DNA from: Bog-473 sp963840435
Lineage (GTDB): Bacteria; Actinomycetota; Acidimicrobiia; Acidimicrobiales; RAAP-2
Assembly: GCA_963840435.1 (NCBI GenBank)
Contig: CAWIYY010000012.1
Span: forward strand, 682,001 to 746,000
Direction of reading: 5' to 3'
DNA: 64,000 bases
The translations under genes and the position numbers were made by a program. Shown here in pieces: positions 50,162 to 58,413 of the stretch (positions within the stretch are counted from its first letter, which is position 1; every line of letters starts with the position of its first letter). The notes beneath the pieces are model-generated. The model did no database searches. It was not told the DNA's origin and worked only from the letters and a program-made list of their open reading frames with translations.

Positions 50162-51042
50162 CAGCCGAACCAGATGCTGCGCCGGTCACGCAGCATGTCG
50201 TCGACGGCAGCCTGGAGTTGGGAGCGGATGTGCTCGGATTCGTCCATGATCCGGCTCTTGGAGTAGCGCTCCTGATCGGGCGGCACGTCGAAGAACACCG
50301 GGTCGAGGACGTGCAGCTTGAATTTGGACGGGAAGGGCACAACGACGCCGAGCGGGCCCATGGTGAGCATGTTGGCGGTGATCGGCAGGTAGGGCACACC
50401 GAGGGCTCGGGCCACGTTGGGCAGGCGGAAGACGACGGGCATCGCCTCCTCCGATCCCACGACGGCGATCGGCACGACGGGAACGCCTGCCCTCATGGCA
50501 ATCTCGACGAAGCCGCCCCGGCCGAAGCGCCGGAGTTGGTAGCGGTCGGTGTACGACTTCGAGGGCCCCTTCGTCCCCTCGGGAAAGACCAGTGCCAGCT
50601 GGCCCTGTTCCTTGAGCAGCCGGTAGGCGTTGAGCGGCTTCGCCGGCACCCCGCCGGCCCGAGCCCACAGCGTCCCGAAGACGGGCAGGGTGCGGAAGAA
50701 GTACTCGGCCAGGCCGTACACGGGACGCTCCAACTCCTTCTCCAACCCGTGCATGATCACCGGCGCGTCCGAGGGGATGGCACCGGCGTGGTTGGCGACG
50801 AGCAGGGCGCCGCCAACTCGAGGAATGTTCTCCAGACCCTGCCACTCGGCCCGGAACCACTTGGAGTACACGGGTTCGTAGAGCGCCCGCACCACGGCTC
50901 GGGTCCGTTCCGAGCGACCCCACTCGTCGACGTCGGACATGCGCGGATCCTCGGGATCCTCGCCGTCTTGGCTCGGGATCCGGATGGGAACGATCGCGGT
51001 GGACTGGTTCTTTTCACCCGCCACCGGGCGACCGTTGGCCAT
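50161..51042 (-). CDS. PlsC-like lysophospholipid/diacylglycerol acyltransferase
   Basis: 293 residues. The acyltransferase block I is ALLVANHAGAIPSDAPVIMH, an H-x6-D form of the NHxxxxD motif used by this actinobacterial subfamily. Block III is LALVFPEGTKGPSKSYTDRY (FPEGT). Block IV is GVPVVPIAVVGSEEAMPVVF. The C-terminal part (LGVVVPFPSKFKLHVLDPVF) carries a hydrophobic strand that may contact the membrane. It transfers fatty acyl chains onto lysophospholipid or a related acceptor. The first 45 residues are poorly conserved. It is coupled to the epimerase-like gene, as in the mycobacterial Rv0501-Rv0502 pair. Confidence 0.88.
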   Translation of the reverse strand: MANGRPVAGEKNQSTAIVPIRIPSQDGEDPEDPRMSDVDEWGRSERTRAVVRALYEPVYSKWFRAEWQGLENIPRVGGALLVANHAGAIPSDAPVIMHGLEKELERPVYGLAEYFFRTLPVFGTLWARAGGVPAKPLNAYRLLKEQGQLALVFPEGTKGPSKSYTDRYQLRRFGRGGFVEIAMRAGVPVVPIAVVGSEEAMPVVFRLPNVARALGVPYLPITANMLTMGPLGVVVPFPSKFKLHVLDPVFFDVPPDQERYSKSRIMDESEHIRSQLQAAVDDMLRDRRSIWFG

Positions 51043-51126
51043 CGCCCCATGGTACTGAGCGCCCGGCGGCCGACGACGTGGTTGCTGGTGGCGGCCCCGG
51101 CTGTGGCCGGCCAGGCCGGGCGTGCC

Positions 51127-52395
51127 CTACGGGCGGGCGGCGCCGATGAGGCCTTCGGTGAAGATGGGGGAGTACGAGACCGTGGAACCCGTGAAGGGCG
51201 CCTGAATCACCGTGGCCGCGCCGTAGGGACCTGAGCCTGTGTACATGACGACGTGGTCGACCTGGTCGTCGCCGTCGAGGTTGTAATAGAAGAGCAGATC
51301 CCCCGGCTCCAGGTTGGCGAGCGAGACGTGCTGGAGGGCCGGCCACTGCGTCTCGGTGGTCCGCGGGATGGAGACTCCGGCCTGGGCCCAGGCCCACTGG
51401 ACCAGCCCCGAGCAATCGAACCCGTTGCCGGCGGACTCGCCTCCGAAGACGTAGGGCACGCCGAGCTGCGACACGGCCGCCTGTACCGCCGCCATCTGGG
51501 CCGCATCTCCCTGTGTCGAGCCGGCAATCTCTCCCTGGTAGCCCGACGAACCGGCCGCACCGTTGGCGGCGTCCGTTGCCGCGGCCGCGCTGGAGGATCC
51601 TCCGACGGCTCCGGCCACACTGGCGGCGGTGGCCGCCGCCGCGGCCGCACGCTGTTGCGCGGCCTGGCTGGCTGCCTGGGCCGCGGCCGCCGCCTCCTGC
51701 TGCGCCTCTTGAATGGCCGCCTGGGCCACCTCCTGGGCCAGCTGCCCCTGCACCTGGTCGAGGGTCCCCTTGGTCGTCGCCGCCTCCTGCTCGTTGGCGG
51801 TGGCGAGCGACTTGGTCTGTGCCGCTTCGGTCTGCGCCTGCGCGGCTGCAGTTTGCTCCTGTGTCTGCTCGGACACCAGCTTCGACTCCGACCGTTCCAG
51901 TGCACTCTCGTCGCCCTGGAGATTGCCGACGATCTGGTTGGTGTACTGGTTACGGGCTTCGCTGTCGCTGGCCGATTGCGAGAAGTACGACGCGAACCCA
52001 GTCTCGGGAGTGCCGTAGATGTAGGCCGCGACCGCGTCGTTGGCCACGAGGTGCTTGTCAACCTTGACCGCGGTCTTGGCGCTGACGAGCTGCGCGGCGA
52101 GGGACTGCTCCTCGCTCTGATCGTTCTGCAGGTTCTGGACGGCGGTGTTGTACTTGTCGTCGAGGATGGAGGTCTGCTGCTCCTCCTGGGCCAATGTCCC
52201 CTCGATCTGTGAGACCTGCGATTCGGTCGAGTTGATCTGAGACTGATTGGGCGCCGGTCCCGGGAGGGTGGTGGAGGTTGCGGCTCCGGCCGCGCTGAGA
52301 GGAAGGAGCCATGCGCCGAGGGCTCCTGTGATCAGTGCCGCCCGAGCGATCCGGCTCCGCCCGCGCACAGTGTTCCGACAATTCACTGCACCCAC
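51127..52395 (-). CDS. secreted NlpC/P60 peptidoglycan endopeptidase, RipA-like
   Basis: 422 residues. Signal peptide (ARAALITGALGAWLLPLSAA, cleaved after AGA). A long coiled coil fills residues about 50-260 (QINSTESQVSQIEGTLAQEE, then Ala/Gln-rich AQAAIQEAQQEAAAAAQAAS). The NlpC/P60 domain is C-terminal: AAVSQLGVPYVFGG, catalytic Cys in GNGFDCSGLVQWAWAQAG, catalytic His in DQVDHVVMYTGSGPYG, then AATVIQAPFTGSTVSY. It cuts the peptide stem of peptidoglycan, probably at division. GTG at 52395 with TACGCT 7 nt upstream; a GTG three codons later (52386) is possible. An inverted repeat brackets the promoter. Confidence 0.93.
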   Translation of the reverse strand: MGAVNCRNTVRGRSRIARAALITGALGAWLLPLSAAGAATSTTLPGPAPNQSQINSTESQVSQIEGTLAQEEQQTSILDDKYNTAVQNLQNDQSEEQSLAAQLVSAKTAVKVDKHLVANDAVAAYIYGTPETGFASYFSQSASDSEARNQYTNQIVGNLQGDESALERSESKLVSEQTQEQTAAAQAQTEAAQTKSLATANEQEAATTKGTLDQVQGQLAQEVAQAAIQEAQQEAAAAAQAASQAAQQRAAAAAATAASVAGAVGGSSSAAAATDAANGAAGSSGYQGEIAGSTQGDAAQMAAVQAAVSQLGVPYVFGGESAGNGFDCSGLVQWAWAQAGVSIPRTTETQWPALQHVSLANLEPGDLLFYYNLDGDDQVDHVVMYTGSGPYGAATVIQAPFTGSTVSYSPIFTEGLIGAARP

Positions 52396-52423
52396 CTGGG
52401 AAAGCGTAACTGCTCGCAGGTGG
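52392..52423. promoter_or_regulatory. 7-bp inverted repeat bracketing the NlpC/P60 promoter
   Basis: CCACCTG (52392-52398) and CAGGTGG (52417-52423) flank the -10 box of the NlpC/P60 gene, one arm on the start codon and the other just upstream of the -10. The layout resembles an operator at which a dimeric regulator would block RNA polymerase. Because the upstream arm precedes the transcription start, an mRNA hairpin is unlikely. Confidence 0.4.
52403..52408 (-). promoter_or_regulatory. -10 box TACGCT, NlpC/P60 gene (leaderless)
   Basis: TACGCT on the minus strand ends 7 nt before the GTG at 52395. The -35 position carries no good match, so an activator may be needed. Confidence 0.45.
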
Positions 52424-52512
52424 CATTTTCGTCACCCCCGACGTCGCTGTTTGGTTGCAGACCCTGTTCGCGGGCACGTCACGTGGCATTCGTGCTCACA
52501 TCACCGATCCGA

Positions 52513-52541
52513 TTGACCCGCCGCGGCACCGTCCGTAGGGT
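52513..52541 (+). promoter_or_regulatory. full promoter TTGACC-N17-TAGGGT, carboxylesterase gene (leaderless)
   Basis: The best promoter in the window: -35 TTGACC (52513-52518), 17-nt spacer, -10 TAGGGT (52536-52541), then 8 nt to the GTG at 52550, so transcription should begin at the start codon. Confidence 0.65.
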
Positions 52542-52549
52542 GCCTGTGC

Positions 52550-54115
52550 GTGGAGGGCGTCGTCGAAGTCACCCAGGGTCGCCTCCGAGGGGTGTGGCGC
52601 GACGACCACTGGACCTTTTCCGGCATCCCCTATGGCAGGGCTCCGGTGGGGGAGTTGCGCTGGCGTCCACCTCTCGCCGTCGAGGCCTGGGACGAGGTCA
52701 GGGACGCCTCGACCTTCGGTGCCATCGCACCGCAGTCGGCGTCGGTGCCCGGGATCACCGCACCCTCGGATCCGGGTGCCACGGAGCCGCACAGCGAAGA
52801 CTGCCTCTCACTGAACGTGTGGACCCCAGCGTTGCCCGAGGTGCCCACGTCGGCGCCCGGGCAGGGCAGGCCCGTCATGGTGTGGATCCACGGCGGGGGC
52901 TTCACATCGGGCAGCGGATCGGTCTTCCTCTACCGCGGCGGCAACCTGGTGCGCAACGGCGACGCCGTGGTCGTCACCATCAACTACCGGCTGGGGGCGC
53001 TCGGGTTCCTGGCGCACAGGGATCTGGCCGACCCCGATGGGCTGGTGGGCAACTGGGGGATCCACGACCAGCTGGCCGCCCTCCGCTGGGTGCGGGACCA
53101 CGTTGCGGCCTTCGGCGGCGATCCGCACAACGTCACGGTCTTCGGCGAATCGGCCGGCGGGTTCAGCGTCTCGTCCCTGCTCGGAATTCCGACCGCCGCC
53201 GGCTTGTTTCGCCGGGCCATCGTGCAGAGCGGGGGCGTCTGGGTCCACACGGTGGAGGAGGGGGAGCGCACGGCGGAGCGCCTCGCCGCCGTCCTGGGGG
53301 TCGCCCGCTGCAGCCGCGAGCTGCTCGGGGGGGTGCCGGCCACCGAGCTGGTGGCGGCCACCGAAGAACTCGGTCGGCGCCGCCCCGACCCCGGGATGTT
53401 GCCCTTGCCCCACCTTCCGGTCGTTGATGGGGCGCTGATACCCCGGCATCCGCTGACCGCGGTGGCCGGCGGTTCTGCATCCGGTGTCGACTTGCTCATC
53501 GGGACGAACCGCGACGAGCTCACCCTGTTCGGGTTGGGCAATCCGGCATTGACGGCACTCGATGCCGACGGAGTGCATCGATGGTTCGACAACGCCACCC
53601 CCGAGATCCCGGCCGGCGAGATCCTCGACGCCTACACGACGGCGCGGCTGGCGCGGGCGGAGGCGGCCGAACCGCGCGATCTCTGGGTGGCCGCAGGCAC
53701 CGATCTCGTCTTCCGCTGGCCGAGCCTGCAGCTGGCTGCCACCCACGGTGCACGTGGCGCGCCGTCGTTCGTCTACCTCTTCGATTGGGAATCGCCGGCC
53801 TTCGAGGGGATCCTCGGGTCGTGTCATGCGCTCGAGCTGCCGTTCGTCTTCGGTGCCGTCGACGAACCGGCCGTCCAGATGTTCTCCGGGAGCGGGCCCG
53901 CGGTCGAGACGCTGTCGCAGAACATGCAGGCGGCCTGGCTCGCCTTCTCCCGCACGGGTAACCCGTCGCACGACGGGATTGGCGAGTGGTCGGCCTGGGA
54001 GGCCGAGTCGCGGATGACCATGATGTTCGGGCCGCACACCGGCCTGGTGCCCGCACCGCGCAACGACGAGCTCGCCGTGTTGGAGCAGCATCGGCCGCTC
54101 GTCGCGAGGGCCTAA
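52550..54115 (+). CDS. type B carboxylesterase/lipase
   Basis: 521 residues, full-length for the family. Landmarks: RLRGVWRDDHWTFSGIPYGR, EDCLSLNVWTPALP, oxyanion hole MVWIHGGGFTSGSGS, nucleophile elbow VTVFGESAGGFSVSSLL (Ser in GESAG), catalytic acid region IGTNRDELTLFG, and catalytic His in LGSCHALELPFVFGAVD. It hydrolyses esters; substrate range is broad and unknown. No signal peptide, so it is intracellular. Its stop lies 1 nt from the end of the convergent P450 gene. Strong leaderless promoter upstream. Confidence 0.94.
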   Translation: MEGVVEVTQGRLRGVWRDDHWTFSGIPYGRAPVGELRWRPPLAVEAWDEVRDASTFGAIAPQSASVPGITAPSDPGATEPHSEDCLSLNVWTPALPEVPTSAPGQGRPVMVWIHGGGFTSGSGSVFLYRGGNLVRNGDAVVVTINYRLGALGFLAHRDLADPDGLVGNWGIHDQLAALRWVRDHVAAFGGDPHNVTVFGESAGGFSVSSLLGIPTAAGLFRRAIVQSGGVWVHTVEEGERTAERLAAVLGVARCSRELLGGVPATELVAATEELGRRRPDPGMLPLPHLPVVDGALIPRHPLTAVAGGSASGVDLLIGTNRDELTLFGLGNPALTALDADGVHRWFDNATPEIPAGEILDAYTTARLARAEAAEPRDLWVAAGTDLVFRWPSLQLAATHGARGAPSFVYLFDWESPAFEGILGSCHALELPFVFGAVDEPAVQMFSGSGPAVETLSQNMQAAWLAFSRTGNPSHDGIGEWSAWEAESRMTMMFGPHTGLVPAPRNDELAVLEQHRPLVARA

Positions 54116-55354
54116 CTAAGGCTCTGCCTTCTCGAGCTCGAGGGGGAGGTGGCGGATCCCTGTATGGCGATTGCTTCTCGTCCACTCCGGTGACCCGGCG
54201 AGCCGGAACGATGTGACGCAGTGGAACAGCTCGTCGAGCGCGACACGGAGCTCGAGGCGAGCAAGGTGTGCACCGAGGCAGAAGTGCACACCATGACCGA
54301 ATGACAGGTGGGGGTTGGGATCGCGGGTGACGACGAAGCAATCGGGGTCCTCGAAATGTGCCTCGTCCCGGTTGGCCGACCCTTCCCACACGACCACCTT
54401 GTCGCCCGGTGCGATCAGCTGACCGGCCAGCTCGCACTGCACCGTGGCCGTTCGCCGTTTCGAAGGTGAGGGGGTTGTCCAGCGGAGGATCTCTTCGACG
54501 CCCCGCTCCAATGGAGCACGGCCTTCCCGGAGCTGCGCCAGTTCCTCGGGCCACTGGTCGAACGCGAGCATGGCTCCGCCGATCGCGTTGCGCGTGGTCT
54601 CGGCGCCCGCCGAGAACAGGAGCGAGAAGAAGGCCGCGAGCTCGTCCTGACTCAGTGTCGGAGGATCGGTGTCGGGGAGCTGCGCATGGACGACGACGGA
54701 CAGCATGTCCGGTCCCGGGTGGGCCCGCTTCTCGGCGATGAGGTCCGCTCCGTACTGGGCGAGGAAGTCGACCGCAGCCTGGCGTTGCGGGCTCATGGAC
54801 AGGAAGTCCGATTCGTCGGGGATGTCGAAGATGTGCTCGACCGCTGCGAAGAGCCGGTGCCGATCGAATTCGGGTACCCCGAGGAGCACGCAGATGGCTT
54901 GCATCGGGAGCTCGGCCGCCACCTCGGTGAGGAAGTCGCATTCGGTTCCGACCGAAGCGAGCAGCGTCCGCATGCGCCGGCGCAGCTCGTCCTCGAGGCC
55001 GCGTACGGTCGCCGGGGTCAGGCCTTTGGTGACCAGCCTGCGGATGCGTGCATGCCTGGGGTCATCCATCATGTTGAGCACGATCCCGGCCACCGGGAGG
55101 TCCTGAATGATCGTGCCCCCGTAGGGCCGGTCGCCGCCCGTCTCCGAGGAGAACGTCACCGGGTCGTCGAGGACGCGCAGGACCTCGTCGTAGCGGGCCA
55201 CCGACCAGAAGCCCTCGCCGTCGGGCGTGTGGGCCGTCGGGTGGTGCCACCACACCGGTGCCGACTCGCGGTGACGCTTGAAGAGCTCGTGGGGGAACCC
55301 CTGCGAGAACGTGTCGAGGTCCGTCAGATCCACGCCGTCCAGCGACCTGTTCAT
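54116..55354 (-). CDS. cytochrome P450
   Basis: 412 residues from the ATG at 55354; longer readings run into the tRNA gene. The I-helix is AAFFSLLFSAGAETTRNAIG (oxygen-binding acid/Thr as AGAETT), the K-helix is GVEEILRWTTPS (ExxR), and the heme loop is HLSFGHGVHFCLGAHLARLE with the ligand Cys in FCLG. It is close in style to the mycobacterial CYP groups that hydroxylate sterols or fatty acids. No ferredoxin gene is adjacent. A TTGACC at 55384-55389 on the minus strand, 17 nt from a weak GAGGAT, may be its promoter. Confidence 0.94.
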   Translation of the reverse strand: MNRSLDGVDLTDLDTFSQGFPHELFKRHRESAPVWWHHPTAHTPDGEGFWSVARYDEVLRVLDDPVTFSSETGGDRPYGGTIIQDLPVAGIVLNMMDDPRHARIRRLVTKGLTPATVRGLEDELRRRMRTLLASVGTECDFLTEVAAELPMQAICVLLGVPEFDRHRLFAAVEHIFDIPDESDFLSMSPQRQAAVDFLAQYGADLIAEKRAHPGPDMLSVVVHAQLPDTDPPTLSQDELAAFFSLLFSAGAETTRNAIGGAMLAFDQWPEELAQLREGRAPLERGVEEILRWTTPSPSKRRTATVQCELAGQLIAPGDKVVVWEGSANRDEAHFEDPDCFVVTRDPNPHLSFGHGVHFCLGAHLARLELRVALDELFHCVTSFRLAGSPEWTRSNRHTGIRHLPLELEKAEP

Positions 55355-55404
55355 CCGCCAATCCTCACGGGGGTGCCTCCTGGGGTCAAGAATGGGGCGG
55401 CGCG

Positions 55405-55478
55405 GGGGGCGTAGCCCAATCGGCAGAGGCAGGGCGCTTAAACCGTCCACAGTGAGGGTTCGAATCCCTCCGCCCCCA
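55405..55478 (+). tRNA. tRNA-Leu(TAA)-like gene with short variable loop; element attachment site
   Basis: Cloverleaf with acceptor GGGGGCG/CGCCCCC, three-pair D-stem GCC/GGC, anticodon stem GGGCG/CGTCC around loop CTTAAAC (anticodon TAA, Leu), variable loop of only five bases (ACAGT) and T-arm GAGGG-TTCGAAT-CCCTC. Discriminator A; a CCA follows at 55479-55481. Bacterial tRNA-Leu normally has a long variable arm, so the identity is uncertain. The mobile element begins immediately downstream, and the recombinase gene is read antisense through the 3' half of this gene. Confidence 0.7.
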
Positions 55479-57219
55479 CCATGACCCCTTTACTCAAACC
55501 TTCACGAAAAAACGTTGAGTAAAGGGGTCGGTTGGCCCGACCGGTGCCGTTTCTGGCCTCCTGGCCCCGCTTTGGAGCCGCTGATGTCTCCTGGACCGAT
55601 ATGACCCGTTGCCGGGCCCCAGGGGCCTCTAGGAGCTCGCTGAACGGGGGATTGAAGGTGGCACCGCTGACGCCCTCCACGTCGACGTAAAGCTTGTCGA
55701 AGAGTGCCTGATTCAACAGGTGGCGCTGGTCAGGCGACATTCGGCGGTACAGATCCTGAGGATCTTTGAGAAGGAGAAGAGCGTTCTCAATCATCGCAAC
55801 CCCAGTTCTGAGCTCGTTCTCGGTCCCATTCAAACGAGTTTGGATCGCCGGCCGCTTGCGTTGAATCAAAGTCAGTCGCTGCTTTGCCTTGACTGAACCG
55901 AGTTGACCATCAGCGACGAGGTCGAGCAGGTTCTCCTCCTGAGTATCGAGTCGAGTTAGCTCCGCGTTGAGCTGTTGGTGCAGCAGTTTGATTGCCGCGG
56001 ATTCTTCGTCGAGTAGTTCGCTCATCAGTTTCCGTATCCTGTCAGCGACGTCAACTGAGATCCGCAAGGAGCCGTAGAACTCCAGCACTGCGGCCTCGAT
56101 GGCGTCGCCTTCGAGGTACGGAACACTGCAGTGGTGCTTCTGCCTTCGCATGCAAAAGAAGTAGAGATATGTGCCACCGTGGCCATGTGACCACTGAAAG
56201 ATCACTCGTGATTCGTGGCCTTCGTTGTGGCAACGACCGCACCAAAGCGTGCCTTTGAGGTAATGGTGGTGGCGGCGTTGCCGGCTGCCTCTGGCGCCTC
56301 GGCAGTCCAAGACCTCCTGCACGCGGTTGAACAGATCGTCAGTGATCAGCGGTTCGTGACGACCGCGGTAGGTCTCTCCTTTGTAGGTGATCAGCCCGAC
56401 GTAGTAGGGATCTCGTAGCAACACGTTTAACTTCGATGTAGAGACCGGCCCTGCTGGGAATCGGCCCGGTCGAGTGCGCAGGCCACGTTCGGTGAGTTCG
56501 GCCGCCAGAGACTCCAAGCTGTATTCGCTGGTGGCGTAAAGCTCGAAGGCGGTTCTCATGAATCCAGCGCGTTCGGGATCAAGCTTGACGATCCCGATAT
56601 TGCGACCCTCGGAGATGTCGCGGGCATTGATGTATCCCAGCGGTGCTCGACCGAGAGTGCCGCCATTGCGCGCCTTGGATCTCATTTTGTAGGCGATGTC
56701 AGCACCGTTGGCCTTTGACTGATACTCACCTACTGCGTGCATGATGATTTCCACCATGTCGCTCTCGGGCCCCTCTCCGAGATCCATAACCGTGGGGACG
56801 ACCCGAGTCCCGACCTTGCTCAGGTCTCGCTTCGCGATGACCGCGTCAATGCTGTTTCGGAAGATTCGATTGAACTGGTAGACGATAATGTAGTCGATGT
56901 CCTTTTGACTCTTGATCCAGGCCATCATCTCTTGGAATACGGGCCGATGTTCGGTGCTCGTGGCTGACCTGCCTGGCTCCAAAAACTCTCTAAGGACCTC
57001 AGCACCCAATGCAGCAGCTTTCAGCTGGCAGGCTTCGCGCTGAGCCGGCAGGGAAATGCCTTCTGGGTTGTAGTCGGTCATCACCTGGGATGGGGTGCTG
57101 ACCCGAAGATAGATAACGGAGCGTTTGGCAGCGGCCTCAGGTTCAGCTCTTAGATCTGCTTGATTCCCGCGCGCGACCCTGGATCTCTTGGTTTCCAGTG
57201 TCGAGCGCGGAGCGCTCAT
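55438..57219 (-). CDS. large serine recombinase/integrase
   Basis: About 593 residues from the ATG at 57219; an upstream ATG at 57321 would overlap the XRE gene. Resolvase domain with nucleophile Ser41 in VIYLRVSTPSQ, then YIIVYQFNRIFRNSIDAVIA and GEYQSKANGADIAYKMRSKA. Next come the Recombinase domain (GTLGRAPLGYINARDISEGR) and a zinc ribbon (GTLWCGRCHNEGHESRVIFQ with a later FCMRRQKHHC). A coiled-coil arm follows (LNAELTRLDTQEENLLDLVA). The last residues, GAEGFEPSLWTV, are the antisense of the tRNA gene, so the C-terminus is completed by the chromosome. It integrates and excises the element. Confidence 0.93.
   Translation of the reverse strand: MSAPRSTLETKRSRVARGNQADLRAEPEAAAKRSVIYLRVSTPSQVMTDYNPEGISLPAQREACQLKAAALGAEVLREFLEPGRSATSTEHRPVFQEMMAWIKSQKDIDYIIVYQFNRIFRNSIDAVIAKRDLSKVGTRVVPTVMDLGEGPESDMVEIIMHAVGEYQSKANGADIAYKMRSKARNGGTLGRAPLGYINARDISEGRNIGIVKLDPERAGFMRTAFELYATSEYSLESLAAELTERGLRTRPGRFPAGPVSTSKLNVLLRDPYYVGLITYKGETYRGRHEPLITDDLFNRVQEVLDCRGARGSRQRRHHHYLKGTLWCGRCHNEGHESRVIFQWSHGHGGTYLYFFCMRRQKHHCSVPYLEGDAIEAAVLEFYGSLRISVDVADRIRKLMSELLDEESAAIKLLHQQLNAELTRLDTQEENLLDLVADGQLGSVKAKQRLTLIQRKRPAIQTRLNGTENELRTGVAMIENALLLLKDPQDLYRRMSPDQRHLLNQALFDKLYVDVEGVSGATFNPPFSELLEAPGARQRVISVQETSAAPKRGQEARNGTGRANRPLYSTFFREGLSKGVMVGAEGFEPSLWTV
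55483..55529. repeat. 15-bp perfect inverted repeat beside the tRNA attachment site
   Basis: GACCCCTTTACTCAA (55483-55497) and TTGAGTAAAGGGGTC (55515-55529) are perfect complements with a 17-nt spacer, 2 nt beyond the encoded CCA. It lies inside the recombinase reading frame near its C-terminus. There is no U-tract in either direction. It may be a recombinase or excision-factor binding site, or a hairpin that ends transcription. Confidence 0.8.
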
Positions 57220-57247
57220 CTGTGTTGATATCTCCTCGGGATCTGAG

Positions 57248-57691
57248 TCATGCGAAATCCTCTCCGTAGGCGTCTCCGAGGGAATCGAGGTTGGGTCCAA
57301 ACCTCGCAGAGGCCGGGTCATAATTCACCTCCTGGTGGTCGATGTTGACACCGTGACGACTTGCGGTGTTCCGCAAGTGGGTCTCGATCTCCTCGATGGC
57401 TTCTTGAGGAAGCGTGGGATACTTGGCTCGCAAATAAGGAAGCCATGACGGCAGCTGGCGTGGCACGGCGTAGCCGACCATGGCGAATACGTCGGCGAGG
57501 CTCAGCTGGAGGCAGTCGGCGATCCGGGTCAGCTTGTCGGGGCGGGGCGCACTGATAGCTCCGGCTTCGAGTCGGTTGATCGTCGAATCGCGAGTGTCGA
57601 CCAGTCGGGCCAGTTGGCTCTGACTGATGCCAAAGCCTTCTCGTCGGTTGCGAATGTAGGCGCCAAAAACCTTGGCCTGTTGGGCCGTCAT
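57248..57691 (-). CDS. XRE-family helix-turn-helix regulator
   Basis: 147 residues from the ATG at 57691. The HTH covers residues 5-65: KVFGAYIRNRREGFGISQSQ, LARLVDTRDSTINRLEAGAI, LTRIADCLQLSLADVFAMVG. The C-terminal part is helical with TLPQEAIEEIETHLRNTASR, then an acidic tail (YDPASARFGPNLDSLGDAYG). It is likely the element's master repressor, lying directly upstream of the recombinase gene and followed by ardA upstream. An extended -10 (TGGTAAAAT) lies before it, with a TTGAC-N11-GTCAA dyad at 57754-57774 that may be its own operator. Confidence 0.88.
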   Translation of the reverse strand: MTAQQAKVFGAYIRNRREGFGISQSQLARLVDTRDSTINRLEAGAISAPRPDKLTRIADCLQLSLADVFAMVGYAVPRQLPSWLPYLRAKYPTLPQEAIEEIETHLRNTASRHGVNIDHQEVNYDPASARFGPNLDSLGDAYGEDFA

Positions 57692-57717
57692 TGAGGGTAA
57701 TTCTCCATGTACTACCC

Positions 57718-57726
57718 ATTTTACCA
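57718..57726 (-). promoter_or_regulatory. extended -10 promoter of the XRE gene
   Basis: Minus-strand TGGTAAAAT (TGN plus TAAAAT) lies 27-35 nt before the ATG at 57691, in an AT-rich stretch. Upstream, TTGAC (57754-57758) and GTCAA (57770-57774) form a dyad. Confidence 0.45.
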
Positions 57727-57770
57727 GGACATTCGCGTAAAAACATAGGGTCGTTGACCATTCCACAACG

Positions 57771-58379
57771 TCAAACCGTTCCGTCAAAGATGTAAATCCC
57801 GCCGTCCCCGGCACTCGTCGAGATGTCGCCGGAGAGCTCCAGATCCCGACCGAATCCTTCGAAGTCGACCTGCACGTAGGGAGCCAGAAAGTCCGGCACC
57901 ATCTTGTCGATCTCCTCTTGTAGTCCGACGTCTTCGATAAGCGACCGGGCGTAATCCTGCAGACCGTCGTAGTGGCCACGGTAGGCGTCCTCGAAGCGGT
58001 CCAAAGCATCGGTATCGCCGGTACCGACGAGATCGGCCCAGTGGGCAAAGGCCATGCCGTGTTCGTCGATCCCTTGAGCGATCCGTGCCACCTTCTCCAG
58101 CGTCTCGAATTCATCGAGGCGTAGCGGCCCAAAGGACTCGTAGTCATGAATGGCGAATTCTTCGGCTCCGGGCTCGGGTGAGACGTCCAGCATCGCCTGC
58201 ACGCTTTCAGCCAACGTGTTCGAGTCGACGTCAGCGTCAAGCCAAACTCCATGGAGTCGCCCGGCGTTGTAGTCCGACAAGCTGGCCACGTAGATCCGCG
58301 GCTGAATCCCGCGTTCGGTTTTTTGACCGTGTTTTTCGGCAAGTGCATCCGCTTGTTGTGTTGGTTGTTGCTCATTCAT
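57771..58379 (-). CDS. ardA: ArdA-family antirestriction protein
   Basis: 202 residues, acidic. ArdA mimics B-form DNA and blocks type I restriction enzymes when a mobile element enters a new cell. The family opening is PRIYVASLSDYNAGRLHGVW at residues 27-46; the following EEFAIHDYESFGPLRLDEFE and VARIAQGIDEHGMAFAHWAD are the second and third conserved blocks, with many Asp/Glu. The ATG has GGAGGTGA upstream, a strong ribosome site. It lies between the XRE gene and the ribbon-helix-helix gene, and a large hairpin precedes it. Confidence 0.93.
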   Translation of the reverse strand: MNEQQPTQQADALAEKHGQKTERGIQPRIYVASLSDYNAGRLHGVWLDADVDSNTLAESVQAMLDVSPEPGAEEFAIHDYESFGPLRLDEFETLEKVARIAQGIDEHGMAFAHWADLVGTGDTDALDRFEDAYRGHYDGLQDYARSLIEDVGLQEEIDKMVPDFLAPYVQVDFEGFGRDLELSGDISTSAGDGGIYIFDGTV

Positions 58380-58413
58380 TCATCACCTCCTCTCATTACT
58401 TGTGTGGTTGATT

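Noticed and set aside
52386..52423. mRNA hairpin that would hide the NlpC/P60 ribosome site
   Set aside because: The upstream arm lies before the -10 box, so it would not be transcribed from the promoter that best fits; an operator is the better reading.
57220..57321. Earlier ATG (57321) for the serine recombinase
   Set aside because: It would overlap the XRE gene by 74 nt and adds residues not seen in the family; the ATG at 57219 follows the XRE stop. Not fully excluded.
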